A DNA stretch of 64,000 nucleotides from Clostridia bacterium (lineage in GTDB: Bacteria; Bacillota; Clostridia; TANB77; CAG-508). Every line of letters starts with the position of its first letter. Position 1 is the stretch's first letter. A model generated the notes under the pieces. It was not told the origin of the DNA. It did no database searches and saw only the letters and a list, made by a program, of their open reading frames with translations. This document shows positions 42,827 to 52,398 of the stretch, one piece after another. The translations under genes and the position numbers were made by a program. The stretch is taken from the NCBI GenBank assembly GCA_900752335.1, contig CAADUZ010000023.1, positions 39,475 through 103,474 of the forward strand. The letters run 5' to 3'.

Positions 42827-44338
42827 TTATTCTCTTTCTTCCTTTTCTTCTGCTTCTTTATCTAGTTCAAAATAGAACTCTACTCCATTTTCTTTATTTA
42901 TAACACCATAATCATTTTTGTAATTATTCATAATAGCCTTTACAAGTGCAAGTCCTATTCCTGTACCTCCGTCTGTTCTGTTTCTTGAAGTATCTTCTTT
43001 ATAGAACCTTCCCCAAATTTTATTTAAATGTTCTTCTGGGATAGGATTTCCAGTATTAAATACAGACACTCTTATTTTATTGTCTTTTTCTTCTATGGTT
43101 ATTTTTATCTTTTTTTCTTTGTTTACTTCTATTGTATGTTTTATGGCATTTGTAAAATAATTTGTTACAACTTGTTCTATGTAAAAGTCGTCTGCATTTA
43201 CCATTACAGGCTTATTTGCCTCAAAGTCTATAGTAATATTTTTCTCCTCTATCATTACTTTACATTTTCTAATAACTTCATTAATTAGTTCTACTATATT
43301 AAAGGTTTCATTATTAAATTCTCTTTTTCCATACTCTAGTTTCATTAATTCTAATAATTGTTTTACAAGAGTATCCATTTTATTTGATTCGTCTAAAATA
43401 ACTTCTGCATAAAACTTTCTAGATTCGTCGTCCGTGTTTACATTTTCAAGTAATCCTTCTGCATAGCCTTGTATTAATGCTATTGGTGTTTTTAATTCAT
43501 GCGATACGTCTGAAATAAATTGCTTTCTCATTTCGTCTATTTTAGATTTTTCTTCAATATCTTTTTCTAGTTCTGAATTATTCTCTCTTAATTGCTTTAT
43601 AGTTCCCTCTAGTTTATCTGACATTGTGTTTATATTTTTGCCAAGTTCATTTATTTCGTCGTCTGTATCTGCAATTCTATATTTTTGGCTAAAATCTAAT
43701 CTTGCCATTTTATTTGTAATATCATTTAGTTCCACTATTGGATTAGTAAATTTTTTTGATATATATGATGCTATAAATGCTGAAATAAGTAGAATGATAA
43801 GTCCTATTACTATTAGTGCTTGATTAGAAATCTCTACGCTTTCCTCTATTGGCACCGTAGGCATACTTATATATAAATGATATCCATTATCTAATCTTCC
43901 AGAAAGCAAAATATAGCTTATATTATTATTTTGGTCATTTATTTTTTCTACCCTTATTTCTTCGTCTTGATATATCACGCTGTCTTGATTTCCATCTTTA
44001 TATCTACTAGTATCAGTTATCACTTCTAGTATAGTGTAAAAATCTCTATTGGTACTAAAAACAATTACATTTTGATCTGTTTCTATAAATATATCAAAAT
44101 TATTATTAAATGCTATTCGTTGCAATTCGTCTTCAATATTGCTATCACCATTTAAGTTATAATAGTTATTAATTTTTTCATATACCCCTTTTACTGTTTG
44201 AGTTTTTGAGTATAAATAAAAAGATTCAAGTACTATACTATTTATAGCAACCAAACATAGTACAATAACTGCAATTACAAAGCATAATGTTAAAAACAAC
44301 TTAAATCTTACAGATTTAAAATTACTCCTCGTTTTCAT
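42827..44338 (-). CDS. Sensor histidine kinase
   Basis: 503 residues. Two membrane helices (about 12-33 and 172-192) enclose an extracellular sensor domain; HAMP follows. HisKA phospho-acceptor in FISDVSHELKTPIALIQG; HATPase motifs ADDFYIEQVVTNYFTNAIKH and DGGTGIGLALVK. Acidic C-terminal tail. It is the partner of the response regulator 14 bases upstream. PhoR/WalK-like domain order; ligand unknown. Confidence 0.93.
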   Translation of the reverse strand: MKTRSNFKSVRFKLFLTLCFVIAVIVLCLVAINSIVLESFYLYSKTQTVKGVYEKINNYYNLNGDSNIEDELQRIAFNNNFDIFIETDQNVIVFSTNRDFYTILEVITDTSRYKDGNQDSVIYQDEEIRVEKINDQNNNISYILLSGRLDNGYHLYISMPTVPIEESVEISNQALIVIGLIILLISAFIASYISKKFTNPIVELNDITNKMARLDFSQKYRIADTDDEINELGKNINTMSDKLEGTIKQLRENNSELEKDIEEKSKIDEMRKQFISDVSHELKTPIALIQGYAEGLLENVNTDDESRKFYAEVILDESNKMDTLVKQLLELMKLEYGKREFNNETFNIVELINEVIRKCKVMIEEKNITIDFEANKPVMVNADDFYIEQVVTNYFTNAIKHTIEVNKEKKIKITIEEKDNKIRVSVFNTGNPIPEEHLNKIWGRFYKEDTSRNRTDGGTGIGLALVKAIMNNYKNDYGVINKENGVEFYFELDKEAEEKEERE

Positions 44339-44352
44339 ATTTTTCTTCCTTT

Positions 44353-45030
44353 TTATTTTATTTCAAACTTATATCCAATTCCTCTAATTGTTTGTATATA
44401 CTTACCTTTTTTACCTATTTTGTGTCTTATTTTTTTAATATGGCTATCTATTGTTCTTGAATCTCCATAATAGTCGTAGTTCCAAACATTATTTAATATT
44501 TTATCCCTTGATAGAGCAATTCCCTCATTATCTACTAAATATTTTAATAATTCATACTCTCTTAAGCTCATTTCAATTTGCTTTCCATCCACAGTTACAG
44601 TTCTTCCTTCTGGGTCTATTACTATTCCTCCATAGTCCTTTAATTCTTTTAGTTCAGGGCTCGTCCTTTTTAATATTGCTTCGACTCTAGCGACCAAAAT
44701 TTTAGGGCTAAATGGTTTTGATATATATTCGTCTACTCCAAGTTCAAAACCGAAAAGCTCATCTTGTTCTTCTCCTCTTGCTGTAAGCATTATAATTGGC
44801 ACTTTTGAAGTTTGTCTTATTTGTCTTAAAACAGACCAACCATCAAGTTTTGGCATCATTACGTCTAAAAGAATTAATTTAATCTTATTAGAATTTTCTT
44901 CAAAAACGCTTAATGCTTCTTCTCCATCTCCTGCTTCTAGTATTGCATAACCTTTTTGCATCAAAAAATCTTTGATAAGTTTTCTCATTCTTACTTCGTC
45001 ATCTACAACAAGAACTGTTATATCGCTCAT
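44353..45030 (-). CDS. OmpR/PhoB-family response regulator
   Basis: About 225 residues from ATG 45030 (MSDITVLVVDDE, AAGGAT eight bases upstream). Receiver with phospho-Asp in LLDVMMPKLDG and Lys in EYISKPFSP; the C-terminal winged helix has SLREYELLKYLVDNEGIALS and TIRGIGYKFEIK. Forms a two-gene operon with the sensor kinase downstream. Confidence 0.95.
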   Translation of the reverse strand: MSDITVLVVDDEVRMRKLIKDFLMQKGYAILEAGDGEEALSVFEENSNKIKLILLDVMMPKLDGWSVLRQIRQTSKVPIIMLTARGEEQDELFGFELGVDEYISKPFSPKILVARVEAILKRTSPELKELKDYGGIVIDPEGRTVTVDGKQIEMSLREYELLKYLVDNEGIALSRDKILNNVWNYDYYGDSRTIDSHIKKIRHKIGKKGKYIQTIRGIGYKFEIK

Positions 45031-45108
45031 TATATTCATCCTTTCACAATAAACTAATGATATTATACTTTATATTTGTGTCCAAAGTATGAATTTTGTA
45101 CAATTTTT

Positions 45109-45138
45109 AACCGCTACCATATATATAGTAACGGCTAA
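45109..45138. terminator. Terminator between MscS and the regulator
   Basis: AACCGCTACCATATA with near-complement TATATAGTAACGGCT. Confidence 0.7.
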
Positions 45139-45145
45139 ATTTATA

Positions 45146-46270
45146 TTATTCTTTTGTTTTCTTCTTTTTTTCTACTGTAACCTCTTTTGCTTTGCTTTTT
45201 TCGTCCTCAACTTGATGAACATATACATTTTGTCCCGGATATGCCATCTTTATATTTTCTGATTCTAATACTTTTAAAATTTGTTCATTTACGCCTTGTC
45301 TAAATACTAAATAGTCTGCGTAATTTACAATGTCTGTATACATATATATTATTATATTCATAGAATCTAAACCAATCGTATCAAAATGAACTTGTATCGT
45401 TTCTTTATCAACGTCGTCATTATTACTTAAAACAAATCTGATTTTCTTTGTAATTCTTTCCATTTGGTCCACATTGGTTTCCAATGGTACTTTTATATTT
45501 AGCAAATATCGTCTTTGTTTCATCCTTGACCAATTTATTACATTTGTTGTAGTAAATACTGAATTTTGTATAGTTATAATTGTATTGTCTGAAGTTTGTA
45601 TTTTAGTGCATCTAAATGATATTTCTATAACTGTTCCTTGATTTAGTCCAACTTCAATCCAATCGCCTACTAAAAAAGGTTTATCCGACATTATAGAAAA
45701 ACCAGATATAAGGTTTTTTACAAAATCTTGTGCTGCCAATGCAACTACGGCACTTCCTACACCTAACCCTGCAATTAAGCTAGATGGGTTTATATCAAAT
45801 ACAGTTAATATTAATAATCCTGCACCTATGTAAATTACATATTTTAATATCTTACTTGTAAAACTAGCTACAGTTTTGTTGCCATCAATTTTGTTTTCGT
45901 CCCTCATCTTTCTAACAATGCCACGCTTTGGATCTACAAACTCTACTAGTCCCTTTGCTATTATACAAATAATTATTATTTGGAAGCCTTTTTTGCAAAT
46001 ATCAAGCACATTTTGTGGTGGTTTTACAATTAATATGCCTATATATATTCCTATGCACACAATTAATGCTTTTATTGTTGCATACAAAGGGTTCTTTTTT
46101 ATTTTTGATTTATCTTTTTCTTTAATATTAAACATTCTAATAAATATATATGAAATTAGCGGACTTATTATGAAAGAAACTAAAACAACTGCTGCAGCTA
46201 TTCCTATATTTATTAGTTGTTCCTCTGTAATACTTCTAAAAAAGTTTATTACATTGTTTACAATTTCCAT
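45146..46270 (-). CDS. Small-conductance mechanosensitive channel (MscS family)
   Basis: 374 residues. Three to four membrane helices, the pore helix with GVGSAVVALAAQDFVKNLIS, and the beta-domain signature VGDWIEVGLNQGTVIEISFR. The cytosolic C-terminal domain is complete, ending in a Lys-rich tail. Releases solutes on hypo-osmotic shock. The gene follows trmB by 15 bases. Confidence 0.92.
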   Translation of the reverse strand: MEIVNNVINFFRSITEEQLINIGIAAAVVLVSFIISPLISYIFIRMFNIKEKDKSKIKKNPLYATIKALIVCIGIYIGILIVKPPQNVLDICKKGFQIIIICIIAKGLVEFVDPKRGIVRKMRDENKIDGNKTVASFTSKILKYVIYIGAGLLILTVFDINPSSLIAGLGVGSAVVALAAQDFVKNLISGFSIMSDKPFLVGDWIEVGLNQGTVIEISFRCTKIQTSDNTIITIQNSVFTTTNVINWSRMKQRRYLLNIKVPLETNVDQMERITKKIRFVLSNNDDVDKETIQVHFDTIGLDSMNIIIYMYTDIVNYADYLVFRQGVNEQILKVLESENIKMAYPGQNVYVHQVEDEKSKAKEVTVEKKKKTKE

Positions 46271-46285
46271 CTGTTCCTCCTTTGT

Positions 46286-46945
46286 TTACTCTATACTTGC
46301 TATTAACGCTTTTATCTTTATTCCTTGCTCTTTAAACATTTTCTCATGCTCTGTTTCGATATTTTCCCAAAAATCTATTTCATTTTCTAAATCATAAGTT
46401 TTTTTCTCAATTCTAAAACCTGAATCTTCAAAATATTTAATACTATCATTAAATAAGCCATCATCATCTGTTTTGAAAAATACCTGGGCACCACTACTTA
46501 AAAATTCTTTATATTTTTCTAATTGTCTTGTATGAGTTAATCTTTTCTTTCTGTGCTTGCCTCGTGGCCATGGGTTACAAAAATTAATATATATTCTTTC
46601 TATTTTATCTTCTTTAGAAAATATATTATTAATCCTTTCTATATCGTATCTTGTAATATATATATTGTCTATTTCTCTATCTGCTAGCTTGTACTCTTCT
46701 TCAATTTTTCTTTTAGCTAGCCCTAGCATTGCATCTACTAAATCTATTGCGATATAGTTTATGTATGGGTTATATACAGCTAGGTTTGAAATAAATCCAC
46801 CCTTTCCACAGCCTAATTCCAAATGTATTGGATTAGAATTATTAAAAAGTTCTCTCCACTTTCCTTTATATTCTTCTGGATTATCAATATAGAATTTACT
46901 TGCTTCTAATTCTGGTCTAGCCCACGGTTTAAATCGTATTCTCAT
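46286..46945 (-). CDS. trmB: tRNA (guanine-N7)-methyltransferase
   Basis: 219 residues. SAM-binding loop LELGCGKGGFISNLA, the family motif INFCNPWPRGKHRKKRLTH, and FKTDDDGLFNDSIKYFEDSG. TrmB methylates G46 of tRNAs. Start MRIRFKPWARPEL is typical. First gene of a trmB-mscS pair. Confidence 0.95.
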   Translation of the reverse strand: MRIRFKPWARPELEASKFYIDNPEEYKGKWRELFNNSNPIHLELGCGKGGFISNLAVYNPYINYIAIDLVDAMLGLAKRKIEEEYKLADREIDNIYITRYDIERINNIFSKEDKIERIYINFCNPWPRGKHRKKRLTHTRQLEKYKEFLSSGAQVFFKTDDDGLFNDSIKYFEDSGFRIEKKTYDLENEIDFWENIETEHEKMFKEQGIKIKALIASIE

Positions 46946-47120
46946 TTATAGCTTATCTTCCTCCCTTTTTATACAGCATTATTATATCATTAAATTTTAG
47001 TTGTAACAATAGTTTTTTTCGATTTATTAATGTTAATAATTTCTTAAGTTTTTCTTCCTTGCTTATTAAGATTTTTGTGTTAGTATATATTTGTAAATTT
47101 TAATAAAGGAGGATGCTATT

Positions 47121-48032
47121 ATGCAAAATTTGGTTCTAAAATGTGAAAACTTACATAAAAGTTTTAGAAAAAAAGAGATTTTAAAAAATGTATCTCTTGA
47201 AGTCTGTAGTGGCGATATATTAGGATTTATCGGACCTAATGGTGCCGGTAAAACTACAACAATAAAATTAATATTAGGACTTCAAAAAATCGATAGTGGA
47301 AAAGTTATTATTAATGGATATGATATACAAAAAGATTTTGAGAAAGCTATAGCAAAGGTTGGAGCAATCATCGAAAATCCCGATTTATATATGTATATGT
47401 CTGGATATGATAATTTAAAGCTAATTTCTAATTTATACCCAAATGTTGACTTAAAAAGGATAGAAGAAGTTATCGATTTAGTTGGCTTACGTAATAGGAT
47501 AGACGATAAGGTTTCTAAATATTCTTTAGGTATGAGGCAACGTCTAGGTGTAGCCCAAGCTATACTTCATAAACCAAATTTATTAATTTTGGATGAGCCT
47601 ACAAACGGTCTAGATCCAGAAGGAATTAAAGATTTACGTGAACTTTTAATAAGACTTGCCAAAGAAGAAGGAATGGGAATATTAATTTCAAGCCATAACC
47701 TAGCAGAACTAGAAAGTTTTTGTAATAAAGTAAGTATTATTAAAAATGGCTCTATTATGGAAACAAGTGACCTAGAAACAGTAAAGAAAGAAGCTTCGGA
47801 AGGAAATTATATAATTGAAGTAGATGATGCAAGAAAAGCTAGAATGGCTATTGGAGATATGGCAAATGCAAAAGATAACACTCATATAGAGGTTCATAGT
47901 GATAGAGAAAATATACCAAATGTTATAAAAAGATTAGTGCTTCAAGACGTTAAAATTTATTCTATTACAGAAGATATTATGAGTTTGGAAGACGCATTTT
48001 TAAGAAAGACTGGGGGTAATGTAATTGATTAA
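47121..48032 (+). CDS. ABC transporter ATP-binding protein
   Basis: 303 residues. Walker A GPNGAGKTT, signature YSLGMRQRLGVAQA, Walker B LLILDEPTNGLDPEG, and a C-terminal regulatory extension. Belongs to the antibiotic/lantibiotic-type (CcmA/BcrA) exporters. GGAGGATG precedes the ATG. It overlaps the permease gene by eight bases. Confidence 0.94.
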   Translation: MQNLVLKCENLHKSFRKKEILKNVSLEVCSGDILGFIGPNGAGKTTTIKLILGLQKIDSGKVIINGYDIQKDFEKAIAKVGAIIENPDLYMYMSGYDNLKLISNLYPNVDLKRIEEVIDLVGLRNRIDDKVSKYSLGMRQRLGVAQAILHKPNLLILDEPTNGLDPEGIKDLRELLIRLAKEEGMGILISSHNLAELESFCNKVSIIKNGSIMETSDLETVKKEASEGNYIIEVDDARKARMAIGDMANAKDNTHIEVHSDRENIPNVIKRLVLQDVKIYSITEDIMSLEDAFLRKTGGNVID

Positions 48033-49479
48033 TTTAATTGGAAATGAATTAAAAAAAGTATTTAAGAAGAAAACGATATATATTTTATTTATAATTATTA
48101 TTGGATATATCATACTTTCAAATATTATATTAAAATTAACCGATACTGGCTATGGATATAATTATTACTATGAAGATATAGATTTTTATAAATCTTATAT
48201 ATCCGAATTAGACCCAAATAGTCCAGAAGATTATCCGTATTTTGCCGAATATACACGTCAAATTCGAGTATTGGAACTTACAAAAGAATATGGAAATAGC
48301 AGTTGGCAAGCCTATATAATAAACAATAAACTTGCTGAATATATAGATACAATAATAGATTACGAATATTCAAAAGGTGTGAGCCAAGAGGCTTATGCCG
48401 AAGCTAAAAGTGCATATGACGAAGCTTTAGTAAAATTAGAAACTGGAGATTGGAAATACTTTGCTCAAAAAGAAATAGAATATGCAGAAAACTCTATAAA
48501 AGAGCAAGAAGCTTTATTAAATAGTACACAAGACCACGAGAGTATAAATTCAATAAAACAAACTATTGCTAATTTAAAAGCAGATAAGCAGACTGAAGAA
48601 TGGAGATTAGAAAAAAATATTAGCTATGCACCTAGCTTTCTAAATACAGCCATTCAGCAATATTATATTAATCAAACTGCTTTAAATAGCTATCTTAATA
48701 CAGATATAAGTAATTTACCAGCAGACGAATTATCATATTACAACAATGCATTAGAAAATGCAAACTTAAATAAATACTATATTGAAAATAATATTGATTT
48801 AGACTCCAATAGTAGAGAGGTTTTCATAAATTTATTTGGAAATTATGAATTATTTATAATATTAGTAGGAATTGTAATTGCAGGCTCAATAGTTAGTGAA
48901 GAGTTTAACAGAGGAACTATAAAATTACTTCTTGTAAAACCATATAGTAGAATAAAAATACTACTTTCTAAATTTATAGTTTGCCTTATCATTCTAGTAC
49001 TTACAATAGTATTTATTTACTTATTCCAATTAATAGCTGGTGGAATAATACATGGCTTTGATGGAATGACAACTGATGCAATAATATTTAATTTTGACAC
49101 AAATAAAGTAGAAAACATAAACATATTTGCATATGTTGGATTAACTGGATTATGCAAATTACCAATGTATATTTTACTTACTGCACTTGCATTTACATGT
49201 AGCACACTATTTACAAATACTGCAATAGCTGTATCTGTACCATTTTTAGGATATATAGCATCAAGTATAATAAATCAATTCGCTTTATTGTATGACATAC
49301 GCCAAGTAATATATTTTGTAACCCCTAACTGGGACTTAAACTGTTATTTATTTGGTGGAACTCCAATGTTTGAAGGACTTACATTACCTTTCTCGATTGC
49401 AATTTGTACAATTTATTTGGCAATTATGCTTGTAATAAACTGTATTGTATTTAAGAAAAGAGATATAAAAAACATTTAG
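48025..49479 (+). CDS. ABC-2 type transporter permease
   Basis: 484 residues. One membrane helix at residues 15-35, a large extracellular helical domain (roughly 40-265) with a Lys/Glu coiled segment, then about five helices near the C-terminus beginning LFIILVGIVIAGSIVSEEFN and GTIKLLLVKPYSRIKIL. The EFNRGTIK segment is the typical coupling region. Partner of the ATPase upstream. Substrate unknown; a bacteriocin-type or surface-stress exporter is likely. Confidence 0.9.
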   Translation: MINLIGNELKKVFKKKTIYILFIIIIGYIILSNIILKLTDTGYGYNYYYEDIDFYKSYISELDPNSPEDYPYFAEYTRQIRVLELTKEYGNSSWQAYIINNKLAEYIDTIIDYEYSKGVSQEAYAEAKSAYDEALVKLETGDWKYFAQKEIEYAENSIKEQEALLNSTQDHESINSIKQTIANLKADKQTEEWRLEKNISYAPSFLNTAIQQYYINQTALNSYLNTDISNLPADELSYYNNALENANLNKYYIENNIDLDSNSREVFINLFGNYELFIILVGIVIAGSIVSEEFNRGTIKLLLVKPYSRIKILLSKFIVCLIILVLTIVFIYLFQLIAGGIIHGFDGMTTDAIIFNFDTNKVENINIFAYVGLTGLCKLPMYILLTALAFTCSTLFTNTAIAVSVPFLGYIASSIINQFALLYDIRQVIYFVTPNWDLNCYLFGGTPMFEGLTLPFSIAICTIYLAIMLVINCIVFKKRDIKNI

Positions 49480-49488
49480 GATTTGAAC

Positions 49489-49550
49489 TGGAACAAGGGG
49501 ACACACATTTTGTTTCATTTTTGAAACAAAATGTGTGTCCCCTTGTTCCA
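49489..49550. repeat. REP-like 62-bp palindrome, copy 2
   Basis: Perfect 29-base arms, TGGAACAAGGGGACACACAT.. (49489-49517) and complement (49522-49550), loop TTTT. It differs from copy 1 in the inner arm, with the matching change on the other arm. It lies between two converging genes, ten bases from one stop and seven from the other. Confidence 0.88.
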
Positions 49551-49556
49551 GAATTT

Positions 49557-50636
49557 TTAATCTCTTACATATTCATTCATTGGTTTTACTAAATATTTCA
49601 ATTCGTCTAATTTATCTGTTGAAACATATCCTGGTTTTCCATTTATTACGTCTGGTATTCTATTTACAACTGTTGCACAAGTAAGCTCTACTGTTGCTGG
49701 TCTTGATACTACTATTGTTGTGTTTGGCTCTCCTTCTATTGTCCATTCATTTTTATCAAAGTCTTCTTTTGAGTATACTTTTCCTATACATTGTGTTTCT
49801 AGTGTAATGCCTTCTTTCGTTTCTGTTGTAACTACTGCACTCATTCCTGTTGCCATTCCTGCTTTTACTGTCATTCCCAATGTTGACGAATCTATGTCTT
49901 CTTTATATGTTTGTGGTACACATTTTTGTCTTTGACTTATTGGTGTTAAGCCAAGCTTCGAGCATAACCATCCATTTACATTCCACATGTATGATGGTGA
50001 ATATTCTCCTGAATTTATAATTTTTTGTCTTTCCTCGTCACTTATTCTATCTACAGATGCTATTTTTTCGTCAAATTCTTCTAAAGTTAGCCCTGCACCA
50101 TGTGCTTCTGCTAGTGCTATTCCATAGTCTTCTACATTGTACGAAGAACTTCCTTTTATTTTTGTTATTTTTTGAGTAGAACCTGCTATTGCACTTATTA
50201 ATTCTCCCCAATAAATATCTTGATATCCGCTTCCTGTAATTGTACAGCCATTCTTCTTTGCTAAATCGTCTATCTCGTCTGTAACTGTTGGATTTGAGTT
50301 AAATGGAAAGAATGCTTCTTCACATGTAGATATTGCATTTATTCCAAGCTTTGCACATAGCAAAAATGCATCTTTTATATCATTTAATAAACTCATTGTT
50401 TCCACAATTACTATATCTGGTTTTAATTCTTTAAGTAAAGTTTCTGCGTTTTTTACGTCTGTAACAGTCACGCCTCTTTTTTCTCCACCCATTATTTCTC
50501 CAATGTCTTTTCCAATAACTGCTGGGTTTACGTCAAGTGCTCCTACTAATTCTCCGCCTTTTTCAAAAACATAACGCATTGTATAAACTGACATTTTGCC
50601 TGCTCCATATTGTACCACTCTTACTTTTCTATCCAT
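49557..50636 (-). CDS. 2,4-diaminopentanoate dehydrogenase-like oxidoreductase
   Basis: 359 residues. Rossmann motif VVQYGAGKMSVYTMRYVFEK; a DapB-like catalytic part with GINAISTCEEAFFPFNSNP and GSGYQDIYWGELISAIAG. This is the family of 2,4-diaminopentanoate dehydrogenase from clostridial ornithine fermentation, but similar proteins have other substrates. No other ornithine genes are nearby. Monocistronic. Confidence 0.75.
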   Translation of the reverse strand: MDRKVRVVQYGAGKMSVYTMRYVFEKGGELVGALDVNPAVIGKDIGEIMGGEKRGVTVTDVKNAETLLKELKPDIVIVETMSLLNDIKDAFLLCAKLGINAISTCEEAFFPFNSNPTVTDEIDDLAKKNGCTITGSGYQDIYWGELISAIAGSTQKITKIKGSSSYNVEDYGIALAEAHGAGLTLEEFDEKIASVDRISDEERQKIINSGEYSPSYMWNVNGWLCSKLGLTPISQRQKCVPQTYKEDIDSSTLGMTVKAGMATGMSAVVTTETKEGITLETQCIGKVYSKEDFDKNEWTIEGEPNTTIVVSRPATVELTCATVVNRIPDVINGKPGYVSTDKLDELKYLVKPMNEYVRD

Positions 50637-50761
50637 ATTTACCTACCTTTCCAGAGCCAAAGCCCTTACAAAATTTATACCTAGATTATATCATTAATTT
50701 TATAAATCTATACACATTTATTTAAACTTTTTATCATTGAAATTATTTTTGCTTTTAAATA

Positions 50762-51454
50762 TTAGTCAAATAATCCAGTTATAAATTCCCATATTCCTTT
50801 AAATATTCCCGTTACTATTGCAATAATTATATCTATGAATGTCTTTATAATAGGGTTGCTTTCATAAAAGTTTACCATCCAATCATGTGTCGGTGGAATG
50901 AACCATAGGATTATAAAAACAACTACGATAACCCCTATGGTAATAAGTAAATCTCTGGTATTTTCTTTTGTCCATCTATGTTTTATTCTATATCCTAAAC
51001 TTCTTAAATAATTTTCATATGCATTATTGTATTCTCTATTTAAATCTTCCTGCATTTTTCTTCTTTGTTTAATCTCTTCTTCTTGAAGTTTTTTCTCATA
51101 CCTTAATCTTTCTTTTTCGTAATCATAATTTGCACCGTTTACATTATTTACAGCATTATCTTGGTATTGCATATTATATCCTTGGTAATTTTGATTTACG
51201 TTTTGCTTTTGCATTTCCTCCATATTTCTTTTTTCTGCAAGTTCGCCATCATATCTACTTCGTTTTTCTTCATTACCTAGTATTTCATAAGCCTCATTTA
51301 TCTTTTTCATCATTGCTTCTGCTTGCTTTTTATTAGCTTCTTCTTGCAAATCGGGATGGTATTTTTTTGCTAATGTCTTATATGCTTTTTCAATTATCTC
51401 GCCAGAAGCATTTTCGCTTACTTCCAATATCTCATATAATGTTTTTTCTTTCAT
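50762..51454 (-). CDS. DnaJ-domain membrane protein
   Basis: 230 residues. N-terminal J domain ([23 protein letters not shown] in [13 protein letters not shown]), an Asn/Gln-rich linker, a charged coiled segment, and two membrane helices near the C-terminus ([37 protein letters not shown]). A J-protein that may bring DnaK to the membrane. Confidence 0.88.
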   Translation of the reverse strand: MKEKTLYEILEVSENASGEIIEKAYKTLAKKYHPDLQEEANKKQAEAMMKKINEAYEILGNEEKRSRYDGELAEKRNMEEMQKQNVNQNYQGYNMQYQDNAVNNVNGANYDYEKERLRYEKKLQEEEIKQRRKMQEDLNREYNNAYENYLRSLGYRIKHRWTKENTRDLLITIGVIVVVFIILWFIPPTHDWMVNFYESNPIIKTFIDIIIAIVTGIFKGIWEFITGLFD

Positions 51455-51579
51455 CTTTTTCCCCTTAAATCAGTAATCGTTAAAATTATATCATTATTAA
51501 AATAAAAATAATAGTATTTTTTATAACTTTATGATATAATTATGTTGTTTAAGAACGAGTATTAGTGAGGTGATATTTT

Positions 51580-52359
51580 TTGAAGCTTACATCCAATGGC
51601 GAAACTTTAGCAGAAAGCAAGGTTCTTATTCTATATATTTTAAACCATATAAAATCTCCAATAACAAACAATGCGTTATACAAAATTGTACTTTCTGTGT
51701 TGGATATGAATTATTTTTACTTTCAACAATTTTTGTTAGATTTAGTTAAAAGCGAATTTGTGCTTTCATATTCACAAGAGGAACAACAACTATATTTGAT
51801 TACAGACAAAGGAATTAGAACTTTAGAGCTTACAGAAGATATTATTCCAGGTATTTTAAAATTACAAGTAGATACTAATTTAAAATATACTTTAGATAAT
51901 GTAAATGAAGAAAATTCTATAGTTGCAGAATATACACCTATTAACGAAAATTACTATAATGTAACTTGCAAAATTATGGAGAATAATGAATGTCTTTTCG
52001 AGGTTAAAACTTTTGCTGGTTCTCGTGAGCAAGCAAAGCAAATCGTAAATAATTGGAAAAGGCATGCAGGCTCAATGTATCCTCAAATGCTAGATATCTT
52101 AACACAAGATTTTGGAGATGAGCCTATGGAAGAGCCTGAAGAAAATCACCATTCTGAAGAGGAAATTGGCTCTCCAAGAAGTGTATATAATTATGACGTA
52201 ATAAATAGAAGTATTGAAGATGCTTCAAATTCTTTAAATGACTCACAAGAAGAAAATGATAAATCAAAAGATTCGGCATCAGAAAAGAATAGTTCTTATG
52301 TAATAGAAGGTAATTTAAGTTTATTTGATATGATAAAAAATGAGCAAGATAATAAATAA
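51580..52359 (+). CDS. DUF4364 family protein
   Basis: 259 residues from a TTG start, seven bases after GAGGTGA. N-terminal winged-helix-like domain (LAESKVLILYILNHIKSPIT, LYLITDKGIRTLELTEDIIP), then a beta domain (YNVTCKIMENNECLFEVKTF) and an acidic Ser/Glu tail. DUF4364 is common in Clostridia; function unknown, possibly a regulator. Confidence 0.85.
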   Translation: MKLTSNGETLAESKVLILYILNHIKSPITNNALYKIVLSVLDMNYFYFQQFLLDLVKSEFVLSYSQEEQQLYLITDKGIRTLELTEDIIPGILKLQVDTNLKYTLDNVNEENSIVAEYTPINENYYNVTCKIMENNECLFEVKTFAGSREQAKQIVNNWKRHAGSMYPQMLDILTQDFGDEPMEEPEENHHSEEEIGSPRSVYNYDVINRSIEDASNSLNDSQEENDKSKDSASEKNSSYVIEGNLSLFDMIKNEQDNK

Positions 52360-52370
52360 ATATACAATAA

Positions 52371-52398
52371 AAGAGGCTATTTTAAAGCCTCTTTTTTT
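52371..52398. terminator. Bidirectional terminator
   Basis: AAGAGGCT / AGCCTCTT stem with a T7 run, serving the DUF4364 gene and overlapping the end of proS. Confidence 0.85.
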
